Assembly (NCBI RefSeq): GCF_026914265.1
Contig: NC_069129.1
Coordinates: forward strand, 74,842,049-74,906,048
Length of the DNA stretch: 64,000 nt
Direction: 5' to 3'
From: Mya arenaria
Taxonomy: Eukaryota; Mollusca; Bivalvia; Myida; Myidae
Of the stretch, positions 35,061-46,328 are shown one piece after another (within the stretch, counting starts at the first letter, position 1; every line of letters starts with the position of its first letter). The notes beneath the pieces are model-generated. The model saw only the letters and a program-made list of their open reading frames with translations, had not been told where the DNA came from and ran no database searches. Made by a program: the position numbers and the translations under genes.

Positions 35061-35922
35061 CACCTAGTTACATTCTCTTTAAATATTAAAAAAAAATTAT
35101 TAAACTTTTGTGTGAGTATATTTGTGTATCCATAAAAATAGCTATTAAGGCGACCAGGGAAAATCATAATTTTGGTCAAAAATAGCTATATACTAAGCAT
35201 TTTTTATTTGTTTTACTTTATTTAAAGCCTATTGTATATTATCCCGAAGTTTCATTCCATAAAAAACAGAAATGAGGAAATTCGATATTTCGTGTACCAT
35301 CAGCATCCAAATTTTCAAGTATACAGAAATTTAACTTTCCGGAATATAACGGAAATTTTCGGGTATCTCCGTGGTATCATCTCCGTGCAATTATGCAGTA
35401 TGGCGTTCATCTCTTACGGAAAGAGAATGGTAACTTGGTAAGTGTTTAAAATACATATTCAACGTTTTTTTCGTTTATTTTTATGACTTTTGTACAGTAG
35501 TATAAATCGTCCACCCTTTGGATGAAAAGCAAATGATTTATCCGGATTTTGTTCATCCGAAACTAAATCACTACTATCAACATCCGGTGTAATTTTTGCT
35601 TGTATTTTGGAGAAACTCGATTGATTTCTAGCAAACTTGGTTTACCACTACATCGTCGCTTATTATTATTTGGTATGTTCCAATCTAAAAAGTGATTTGC
35701 TCCCTTAACATCTCAGATTTTAATCAATAAAAGACGAAAGGATACAAATGCCTTACATTTTGTTTGTCAATGTCATGTCATTAGTCATTCTCATCACCTT
35801 TGAATAGCAGAAGAGAACGAACACTATCACCAATTCGTATTGGGGCTTTTTGCATGTGTCTTAAATTCTCATATTTGATAATAAATGCAACAATAAAATA
35901 TTTCCCTTATTCTGCCACAGTT

Positions 35923-37387
35923 ATGCACCAGTCAATTGTAACCATGGCCCCCAGGTCTTGTTTATACCGGGGATAGCAGGGGAAATGGGCCATGTTTTTA
36001 CCTTCCAGGTGGACCGGCAGTGCTGAGTGAATGCGGTGTTATTGTTTTTGCGCTGAAAACAGGGAATGGGCCTAACCTAGGATGTCCCCAGGGGCATTTG
36101 ACGGGGATCTGGTCATTTCGTAACCTTACCATTTCGTAACTGCTAAATCTTGGTTATTTTGTAACCATTTTGTAAGTCAATTCGTAACCGTCAAGTAATC
36201 AATTGCTCATATGGTAACCACCATTTAACAAGGTGATAAATAGTACACTTAGCACCTCGTTAAGTGTATTGTTCGAACCTGGATGTATATGGCACAGCAA
36301 CCAAGACACCAATTGGGAGACATTACTCAAATTCTCACTAGTAACAAGCCAATAATTTATGTTACTCAATAGTAATTAGGTATATATATATCATGCTAAA
36401 TTAGAAATGATTTGTTATATTACCAAAATATGTTAATTATTTTCTTCATTTTGCTTACTTATAAACAATAATTAAAGACTGATCGCGATGTATTTTTGAG
36501 TAATATTACGTTTACATAAATGATCGTTCTTGACCTATTTCATTGACTATATTTGTTTGAATTGTTTAAAACGAACAAAATTTTGTTCTGTTCTTTTCTC
36601 AGTTGATCCATATTCTGCATACTCAATATCCGAAACCGACAAAAAACAGCCTTAAATTATTAGTTATGGTATTAATTTCCAATGACAAGATACAAAATTA
36701 AACATATCAGCACATTTTTAATACAATAAGCATATAAAAAGCGCATACTCTCATTCGGCAAACTCACTTCATTTTACAATACTTCATTGCAATTTAAAAA
36801 AAAATGAAATTCTAAAGTTATATGGTCTATATATTTAAAAAATATTGGCTTAGGGTCACAATTCCTCTCAATGGTAGAACATCTATGAATTAAAAAATTA
36901 TTACATTTACCGGTAATATTCAGCCTGCTTATAATATTTCCTTCGCAACATAAAAAATAGCTAGTGTGAATGTTTCTATTTGTCATAGTTTCAGAGTTTA
37001 TTGGCAAATCGCACTACACTATTAGGAATAAAGAAGGAATACAACTACTAGATTTAACTTTGTTTATGTTGTTATTTTTATGTTTTATACTTACAGTAAA
37101 CTTATTTTGTAAATTCAAATGGTATTAAATTAATTCCTCATAATTATAGGAGTCAACGGTTAAGATATGACCATTCGATTTCTTAACGGTTACGAATTGA
37201 CTAACACAATGGTTACGAAATGACCAACAATGAGCGATTACGAAATGATCATAATTCATTTGACAGGGCTTTTACCAGCTGTTTGTCTGTGCAGAGCGGG
37301 ATTTTACCTGGGATTGGCTGGACCGAAAGTCAAAGTCCCCGCTATTAGCAGGACCTTGGGGGCCCATGCTGCAATTGACTGTTGCAT
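35923..37387. mobile_element. ISL2EU-type MITE (right arm copy) with nested MULE-like element
   Basis: The ends are ATGCACCAGTCAATTGTA and CAATTGACTGTTGCAT. Outer segments match 25929-26247. The interior 36107-37256 is a separate element. Same structure as 10083-13985 without the LINE. Confidence 0.85.
36107..37256. mobile_element. MULE-like nonautonomous element (right arm)
   Basis: 1150 bp flanked by CATTTGACGGGG and CATTTGACAGGG, an 11-12 bp target duplication within the MITE. The uninterrupted MITE has 'catttggcatgg' at that point. The terminal inverted repeats of about 100 bp are made of repeated 'tcatttcgtaacc' and 'tcaattcgtaaccgt' units. A B-box-like 'ggttcgaac' lies in the interior (minus strand, near 36270). 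No transposase is encoded. Mutator-like affinity rests on duplication length and long ends only. Confidence 0.65.
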
Positions 37388-39680
37388 TATTTGGATTTTT
37401 TCTTAACTTTACGACACGCCCCCCTACAGTATTTTATAGTCAAGTTTAGTAATATTTATTTACAGAAATTGGATAACTTAACAAGTAAAGTAAACTGTAC
37501 TGAGTTTTTGAACAAACCTACATACTTATAAATCAAAATTGATATTTTAGGGTCTACACTGAATAAACCCAAAATGTTAGTTTTGATTTGCTAAATTCGA
37601 ACAGTATTTAGTCTATCCACACAAAATTTATAGGATCATCAGATAACAAATTTTCTAAAAATTCTCTGTTTGCCAAATAGGGTTTAAGTGGGGTTAAAAG
37701 GTTGCTATCTGTGACCAAAAAATACTGTTCAAAATTGTGAGTATTCATTTATCTTTCGTTCAGTAAAGAGCATGCAATGGCATAGTGGTTGGATTAGATA
37801 ATCTGACAGCGGTGCTGGACATCAGGAGTTCAAATATTGTTGTGAGTTCAATGTACCAAAAGAATTCCTTTGGAATACACAATTATCTTTAAAAATGGCA
37901 GAGCAAATTGCCCATATTGTAGTAATGTCTTAGATCCAGCTTGGATAACTTGGACACAGTAAGCGGTTCACACCCAGGGAAATTCTCAGATAAAACAGCG
38001 CCTATAAACTTGATCATTACATTTTTCATTGAGACAATTAAAGAAAAAAACATTATTGCTGATCTTCTGAAAACAAATCTTCTAACATTCAAATATTTAA
38101 TTTGTTAGATGAACTAAGGTTTATATTGATAAGATATTGCTTCAGTTGGTTTTAAACTTATCACCAACAAAAATATATGCATTTAAATCACACAATGTAA
38201 ACAACTGCGCCACAGATCTTATCTGCAGATTTGGGTTTTTAAAATTTAGCAGTTAAATATAGATTAGCATACTGTTGCTTTAGTTGCTAAGTAAACATAA
38301 TGTCAGTGATTTCATCACTATTTCTATTAAAATATCAGTTTTCTTCTTCAGGGCTTCTCACATTTGCACCATTTTTTACCATTTGAATCATAAAAAGATA
38401 ACAAACACAAGAACTTAACACTTTGTGAATATTTAAGGAATGTAAGGGGTCAGATTTCAGATTGCTCATTATTTCTGGAACACTAAATACTTTATTTGAT
38501 TGTGTACACTGCACTTTCTTGTTAAGCATTCATCCAAATAATTTGGGTAAATTTTGGCAGAAAAACTGCTTTTGGATTTATACTGGTCATCAAAACCGGC
38601 ACTGACAAAACATAAGACGTGTTTAATTAATGTGCGGGAAAGAAGTTTAAAGGTGTCGGCCCACAACGAAAGGCTTGCGGGTTGCAGTACCCCTTCAAGT
38701 AGTTCTTGAAAAAAATGATTCTCTCAGGTAGCATTTGAGTATGTGTACATTGAATTATTGTATGTATTTTCAAGTTTACACATGATTTATATAAGGTTTG
38801 TATAATTTTAGTTTTATTTAAGTTTTAAAATTTTGATTTTTTTTTAAGATTTGCCTGCCCCTGTCTGAACACTTAAATTCTTGGTCTTTGGACTATTGTC
38901 TGCAACTTCAAAACACACTTTGGAACAGGACACATTTTCCTGATATTTTATCCAGTTTGACTGCAATATAAGTTGTATTTATCAATAATTTAAGTAAAAA
39001 ATGACATTTATATTTCCATAATTACCTGGTAGTTATTTGTTAATTTGTTTGAATTCATGGATAGGTTTATTGCGAGTGTCATGGAAAGCTGGAACTTTTC
39101 AGTATACAACATGCAAACTGAGAATGAACTGTGTGTGCCGGCTTTGTGAACAAAAACGCAAGGTGGCTTTGGTAAGTTGCGTCAAGATATCCTTGGGACC
39201 CCAGCCCCCCCCCCCCCCCCCCCCCTGGACACGCAATACAATTCGTGTTTCGCTGATCTGTTGGCTGGGATAATATCATCCATTTAGGGATTAAGAAATG
39301 TTACCCCAGCCACCAGGCTGAATGTTTAACCGTCATCAAACACTCTGCCATGAATGTGAGAGAGTTTAAAGTTATTTCTTATTTTCCTGTGTAACTATAT
39401 TGATGTTTGATTAAATTTACGCCGTCGTGTTACTAAGTAACAAATTGAAATTGGGCCAAAATCATCAAGCTAGAACTTTGCATAATCTTTTTCAAACTTC
39501 TGGGAGATATCTGCCCTTGAAAGTATTCGCTCGCAGCCCGCATCAAAGTTCACTTCGTTTAGTATTTAAAGCTTTCGGATACACTTTTTTGTTAATTTGA
39601 GATCTTAATGACGCTACATTGTACTTCTAAGTAAATAGATGCTCAAAGTAACAAGATGCTCTGGGTGTTCACTGGGTGAC
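37388..39680. other. Noncoding portion of right arm
   Basis: Mirror of 4965-6570 and 9279-10082. It holds the poly-C run at about 39205-39225 and the empty site of the hAT insert near 38195. Short open frames are disrupted in the partner arm, and I see no gene. Confidence 0.6.
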
Positions 39681-40008
39681 ATTTAAGGCTACCCAGTATT
39701 GGTTGTTTCTTTTTTCTGAAAAGATGTTTCTAGTGAATTGTCAAGTTGCAGTGGTTTTGACGCCACAGAACCAGCACAGCTCCATGACAGATATATATGT
39801 TTTCGTCATTGATGTCAGTACTGCTGTATTGGTGGCCTCACAATTTCTGTGTGGAAATGTCATCTGATACACTCATAACGGAGTATTTCTAGCATAGCTT
39901 TCATAAGTGCATGGCCATTCTCTGTCATTTTCAGATACACTGTGTTGTGTGTGGATAAGAAATGCAGAGTGGTACCACCAATCACCTAAGCCACCATTCC
40001 CCTAACAG

Positions 40009-42533
40009 ACACAAGGCTCATGGGGACAGTTCCTGCAGTTTACAGCAAAGCTCTCAATTGTAGCCCTACAAACTTCAGGTAAGTGATAAATCTGGGCTTC
40101 AAGATATCTCTGTACTCACTTTAAGTTTATACTTCATTTGAACAAAACGTATAATTTCAGCATCAAAATCCAGGTTTAGATCCCAGACCGAACCTTGTCT
40201 CCTTTATTAAACTTCATTTCAGATGATCTTTAAGCCACATACATGTTCACTACATATGGCGGATAAGAACTTTCGCAAATTGATTATAAATGCGTTTTCC
40301 CAGATATACACCCTCCTCTTGCAGATACTGCCCATGGTGAAGCATGGGTGCACTAGGCCGGTTATCCAGCCGTGTGGAATCAATATCTCCAGCTGAACTT
40401 GGGCCGGGAATTATATAAGAATCCTTAGCAGCATGGTGAGCTTTTGTGTATTTATTTTCAGGCTCGTATACCCGTCCAGACTTCTGCGTTTAAGCTTTCC
40501 TTTCGTCATTTTTTTAAATAAGTTATCTCGAGTCTTTCAATGATATCACAACTTTGGAGGCTAGATTTAAATTAAGGAACCATTATGTGTAGAAAGCCTT
40601 TTGGGTGATTTAAAATCAAATTAGTAAACAGGATTCTCATGGTTCATGGTTTATAATTGGCCTTGTGGACCTTTCATTCTTTACTTTGGTAAGAGCCGCT
40701 TAAGTATGTAAGAAGGGGGAAGGGGGTGGGGTACAGATGTGATAGTAAACAGTGTTTAATAAGGTATATTTGTTTTTATTTTATCACCATTTTGAAGGTA
40801 ATGATTGTGTTAAATCAGGGATAAATAAAAAGTTTAACACAAACACTGTAACATGTTCTTTATTTCAAATAAAGCTATAAATTATCTCTGGAGAATTTAG
40901 TCTGATCTCCATTTCTCAGAAAATGTAGCTGTCTAAGTGCCTATTCCATCAATGAGTATCACTGTCTTTAAATTGCTGTTGTGGTACAGTTTAAATAGCA
41001 AAAGTTTTATGGCCCTGCTTGTTTGCAACTCCTCATTCATTTTTGTACAGCGAGAAAAGTAAGGGAATTCTAGCGATTTACTAGAATTATGGATTGTTTT
41101 TCTTGAGTTACACAGTACATAAGGAGGAATTAGTGTGTACACAACTCCTCATTTTATTCCTGTTTATTATTTATATATGTAACATAGATGTGTACAAGAC
41201 TTATGGTACTGTAGAAACATGACATAAAAGAGCTCACTTTGATTAATTTTCTCAAAATAAGATATCTTTACTGTTAAAGTAAGAACTTTTACTGCATAGT
41301 AAGTAATGTCTTCTGCTCATCTTTATGACATCATTACATGGAATGATGTCAACGTCCCAAGACACATTTTCACATGGCGCAGCTCATTTATATATATTGC
41401 TGATGGATTGTTTAGAATGGGACAGTTTTAATTGGACATAATGTTTTAATTGCCATTTTACAGAGTGCCAGCCAGTCATTGATGTTCTTTGCATTGCTGA
41501 GGAGGACAGTCCTGCCAACATAACAGTTTGTTCAATAACAGGTAAAAAACTGGGCTCACTTTACATTTTCAACCACTGTTCGATCGTAACAATTATCAAA
41601 GAACCGGCTAGTCTCAATCATGCAGCCGCTCTAATTAGAGTCAATGAACGATATAGATCCGGATACAAGCGTCTAGATGATCGAGACTAAATTGGCAACA
41701 TGAGAACATTTATTTCATTTCTTGATTCTTGAAAATTACGTGAACAAATGACAATTCTACTACCATTTAAAATTTGATTAATTTTCGGACAAATGTGTTT
41801 GTTTTAATTTGCCTTCCGCTTAAAGTAAACGTATATATACTGGGCAAGAAGTGCTGAATTTCATCGTGAATGACAGTGATTATCCAAAGTTTGAATTTGG
41901 TCCGGACATGTTTGACGGGAATTCAAAGACATTTTTTGTCAGCCGTCTTATATCACAGGTTTCCATGCATTTTCGCATACATTGGTTCATTCCAAGATTA
42001 TTATAACCTTTTTCAAAACGTTCAATCTGTGAGAGTGCAGCTTTAATAGACCTGTAAAGACTTGTCGATGTGAAACTTAACTCTCAATCAAACTATGGTG
42101 AAAGATCAAATGCGGGGCTCCGTGTGCGGCATAGACTGCTAATTTTTATTTAATATTATGAAGTGCTAGTTAAGTTATCTTTTTTAAAAGTCTTCATTTG
42201 AAGCAAAAAAATGTTTCAATACCCTGTATGAATTTTCTTCACCGGATATTGATTCATAAAAAACATTGCTCCAGGGTGCGGAGCTGTATGTCTATATGGA
42301 AAAATCTTCTCCTCAGAAGTCAACTTTGTTCCCCAATGTGCAAGGCACAATCGGTGAAAATAATTTCAGTAAAAGTCACTGATTATTATTATTGTGATTA
42401 TTATTAATACACTTTTACTATTTCAGGAGACAAACAGAAACACAGAGGTGCTATGCATTCCGATGGAAAAGACAACAAAAGCATCTCCCATCATTTCGGC
42501 GTGGCTCAGATCAAGAGGAGAATTTTAAGAAAG
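40009..42533 (+). other. Candidate exons of an unrecognised gene (right arm copy and beyond)
   Basis: Exons with good splice signals are 40009-40078, 41464-41541 (acceptor 'cattttacag', donor AACAG/GTAAAA) and 42427-42533 (acceptor 'actatttcag', donor GAAAG/GTAATA). The last two join in phase 1 and stay open: ECQPVIDVLCIAEEDSPANI, then GDKQKHRGAMHSDGKDNKSI and FGVAQIKRRILRK. The first two are conserved in length and boundaries in the left arm. The product is not recognised. The exons may lead into the DUF7869-like stretch at 43417. Confidence 0.45.
41960..42045. repeat. MITE end (TTAAAGCTGCACTC family)
   Basis: It ends 'aatctgtgagagtgcagctttaa', the reverse complement of the start of the copies at 44265 and 45028. 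The opposite end was not found, so the copy is partial. Confidence 0.5.
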
Positions 42534-43416
42534 GTAATAACTGAGAAACTAAGAACATGCAAGTTGCACTGGATAGAGTGTAAGACCATCTCGCTTCATA
42601 AGAATTGATAATCATCAATGTATTAAATCAAGAAATTGAAACGTAAGTGTCTTGTCTTTTGCAGTGTTTTTGAAATAGAATATAATTTAAAAAAAAAACT
42701 AAATTATTTTTTAATATGATTGTGAATGTGTGATGTTTTCTTCTGATCATTCTCTCTCAAAATCAGATACAAAAAACATATTTGTAGATTTTTTTGTTTT
42801 ACTTGTAAATATAGTTTGTATTTTAGGCAAACCTTTTATTCTGCTCATTACAAACTTAAATATTGTAAGAGTTATGGCCCTTTGTAATTTTTAAACAAAT
42901 ACATTTTTTTCATGTTTTTGTAAGCCCATTATTTAGGGACTTTTAATATTTTCACCAGCTGCATTATAAAGTCAGACCAAAAGTGTCCAGTTAGTGTCCA
43001 AACAATAACTAAGTTAGAATCCTTTCTCAAATCAGGTGAGCAATATAGGGCCATCTCTGTGTTTGTCTGACAAAAAAACAATAATCAATCTTTGAGTTAA
43101 ATTGACAAATATTGTTGTAGAATGTTTTGTGAAGACATACAATTGGATTACTTTTGTGTCAATAGGATTAAGGTTTCTGCACATAAAAATTATTTAGAAC
43201 AGCATTTGGGTCAGTCGGTTCACATGCAATATTACTGATAGTATAAGTGGAAGCAGTGACTTAAAATTAATTACCAAACAGTTTCTGCTCAATTGCTTTG
43301 AGTTAACATACGAGTTATGCAACTTGAAATACTAGTTCTTGGTGGCATAAATGAAAGACCTTGTTTTGTCACATTGACTTGTAATCAAGCACTAACTTCC
43401 TCTAAAAAAATTTTAG

Positions 43417-43740
43417 GTGATGGCTGGGCACACACAAGAAGACATAGATCACAGGTATCCAGGCATATGAGTAGACAGGAGTTTCACACTCTGCCAAACT
43501 TACTTCATCAGAGGAGCAGAAAGCTTCTCAAGATCCCGCACTGCACACTTAGATATAGTCTTTGACTACAACAAGGGGATGAAAGTACAGAGAGGTCCAA
43601 TTGAAATCAATTCTGTGCTGCGTCATTTCTTCATTCTGGAAGTCGATGGACATGATTTATCATGGCATCAAGTGTGCAGTTTGTCGACTATCAGTAGTCT
43701 TGTTCACCAGTTGTGCAACTTGAGCTGGTAGCTTTATTGC
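43417..43740 (+). pseudogene. Degraded DUF7869-like domain fragment
   Basis: An acceptor-like 'aaaaaaattttag' is followed by VMAGHTQEDID. Then, in another frame, comes SQVSRHMSRQEFHTLPNLL, and further on LDIVFDYNKGM and LRHFFILEVDGHDLSWHQ. The order resembles the C-terminal part of DUF7869 proteins (GHTHEDIDQ...SRHL...LP-L...FD-K), a family found in many copies in invertebrate genomes and probably transposon-linked. The reading frame is broken, so this copy is not functional. The match is from memory and moderate. Confidence 0.4.
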
Positions 43741-44264
43741 TTGAAGCCACAGCATAAGAGGGGGAAGGTGCAGGCTCATCAAAAAGTCTCAAAAGTTGAA
43801 ACTAGGAAAAGAAGTTTGTCAAGAGTGTGAATCTATTTGCTTTGAAAACAATCGGTACAATGATTTGGTTTCCTTTGGAACTTGATACATACTATGTGTG
43901 TGTTGAATAAATTGAGATGCTTAAATAAAGAACCGCTATTCAAATATCAGGAAACTGCATTTTTCATACTAAAGGGTAAATGATGTCGCCATTTCCTGTA
44001 TGTATTTAAATAAGATATGTTTCCACAATTAATATTTTTAGGGAATTTTTCTCAACCTAATGAATGAGATTAAATTGTACAGCGTTATATGAGCTTAATA
44101 TGTGTTTTCTGTTTCTTTAAAATTGGTGAAAAATTGTCAGAAGATAATTAGACCAGTATCCATTACTGCAATCATACAATCAAAAATACAGGGACAAACC
44201 CACTGGGCATATAATATAATTAAACCTTGTTTAGGGGCACGAGGCAAACAGTTACTTTCAAACG

Positions 44265-44572
44265 TTAAAGCTGCACTCTCACATTTTTGACGTTTTGACA
44301 ACTTTTCTCATTTTATGTCTTGGATTGGAACCATCCAATTTTTGCGAAAAATTAAATGGCAGATTTTTCTATTTAAGTTAAAACATTGATGTTTTATGCA
44401 CTTTTCTTAAACTGTTAGTAACATTAATTTTCGAACGGAAATATGAAATCTGTGATGTGATCTTTTGTCAGCAATCTTTTATCATTGGTTTGCAGATAAT
44501 TACGCAAAAAATTGCTCATTCCAAAACAAAAAAAGTTGTGAAAACGGTATATCTGTGGGAGTGCAGCTCTAA
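44265..44572. mobile_element. MITE, TTAAAGCTGCACTC family, copy 1
   Basis: About 308 bp between 'ttaaagctgcactctcac' and 'gtgggagtgcagctctaa'. Noncoding. Class uncertain. Confidence 0.65.
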
Positions 44573-45027
44573 ATGTTTAATTTCTTGATTTTACTACTGT
44601 ATTAGAAATTACAGGGGTTGGGGCATATTTTAAGTGATTTTAGTGCTTTTTTATGATTCATACAGTCATACTTTATTCCTCAGGGCACAACTTACAAATA
44701 GACAAAACTGGAAAATGGTCATTTCAAAAGGTCAAAGATAATGCAAGTTGAACAATCATATTGTTCATGGCTTGTATTTTTGGTATATTTTGTTGCATAT
44801 GCTATAGAAAAGTTGAAAGTTAAAAATAAATTCATAGTTGAAATGGTGGCTTTGAATGGTATTGTCAGATGTGAAACGGCACTATTAAGAAATAGGTATA
44901 ATGGTACTTTATTCATTTTGATCAATTTTAGATATTGTATGAAAATTATTATCTTATTTACTACATGAGACCTTTTAAATAGTTATTGACAATATAACAA
45001 TGTGTAAATGAAGCTTTAGATCAACAC

Positions 45028-45384
45028 TTAAAGCTGCACTCTTACAGATTGTCAGTTAAGACACAAAATTGTCTCAAAATCTGCTGATTTGGTTATCATT
45101 CCTTTAATTCAGTCATATCAGATAATTCACAATAGAACCAATCAGAAATGTTTGGTAAAACTGCCGAAAATTTGATTTACATTAAATTGTTCGTAATACT
45201 TTTAGCCATAAAACATCATTGTTTTAACATAAATATGATAAACTGCAATCTGATCTTTTTTCAGCAGTTTTTTATCACTTAAAATTGGGTCTAGACATTT
45301 ATGCAAAAAAATTGTCCATTTATAGACAAACAATAAAAGAGTACCGATAGTCAAAACGATCAATCGGTGAGATTGCAGTTTTAA
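45028..45384. mobile_element. MITE, TTAAAGCTGCACTC family, copy 2
   Basis: About 357 bp between 'ttaaagctgcactcttacag' and 'gtgagattgcagttttaa'. The same ends as copy 1, with a diverged middle. Noncoding. Confidence 0.65.
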
Positions 45385-45716
45385 ATACACCTTTTAAGAC
45401 CGCTGTAAAATTCCAATGGTTTGCCTAAATCTTTAAAGCTAGCATACTGTTTAATTGACAACCATACTTATTGTTTAAAAGTGTCATGATATCTTTGTAC
45501 AATGTTTTTATATAATTCATTAAAGAAGTCAAAACAAATTTGTTTATCTTGTAAATTGTTTTCTATTATTTAAATGACCCAGACAAAAATGGGAACGTCA
45601 GTGCTAGTTCTTTTACTATTAACATCCCATGAAGTTTCTATTGGTGTAGCAGCAAGGAGGTGTTATATTAAGGATGCATCATTTAAACCAAATTATACAT
45701 TCATATGCACATTATA

Positions 45717-45970
45717 CAGGCGTGTAGCCGCCTATACGTGAATATGCGGCTGAATCCACATGATTCTGACAAAAAAAAATTAACCAAAGTTGCAGTATGC
45801 GAACTTGACTACATGAATCTAAAACTGGTTATTTTCCAGTACTAAATAATGCACATCGGAACGCCCAGAATGCACTAGATTGCACCATGGTTTTCAAAAT
45901 TTTCAAGTTTGCCCCGAACCCCCCAGCACATATATGAATCCACATGAATAGAGGGGTAGCTACGCCCCTG
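45717..45970. mobile_element. hAT-type MITE
   Basis: 254 bp with ends CAGGCGTGTAGCCGCCTAT and AGGGGTAGCTACGCCCCTG, which are inverted relative to each other. The flanks 'acattata' and 'acatattg' may be a worn 8-bp target duplication. CAGG ends and an 8-bp duplication fit hAT. Noncoding. Confidence 0.6.
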
Positions 45971-46328
45971 ACATATTGAAACCACAGTGTGGCTAAACAA
46001 CACTTGTATGTTTATCCTACGCAGTGATCTCCCATGGAAATGCAATCGTCAAAGAATCTGAAGGGGATGTTTATATGGACTACATTTGAAATGCACCAAG
46101 TGTTTAAAAAAGTTGATTTCAGTCACGAAGAGAATCAACCATACCCCACACTTGTTGGAGTAAGATGAAATGTCCACTTTCCGCGAGAAAGAAAGTACAT
46201 TAAAAATGTTCATTTGATTCAAGTGACTATTTTTTATAAATATGTTGCAATACATAAAATACGTTATTTTTTTATAATTGTTTACCCATGTTGAATTTTA
46301 TTTGGCAAATTTATAAGAGATTTATATA

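Larger units (their letters stand above)
33780..41580. repeat. Right arm of giant imperfect inverted repeat
   Basis: Reverse-complement partner of 3116-14985. It lacks the hAT element and the LINE and so records both empty sites. It carries its own insert at about 34052-35060 and lacks a 5.2-5.4 kb segment of the left arm. The outer edge is about 41580, in the intron after the 78-bp candidate exon. Unlike the left arm, the right side continues into further exons of the same apparent gene. Confidence 0.85.

Noticed and set aside
3116-41580. Palindrome as an assembly error joining two haplotypes
   Set aside because: The arms differ by about 4%, carry different whole insertions with exact empty sites in the partner, and surround a unique loop. 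An artefact would not show this history, though long reads would settle it.
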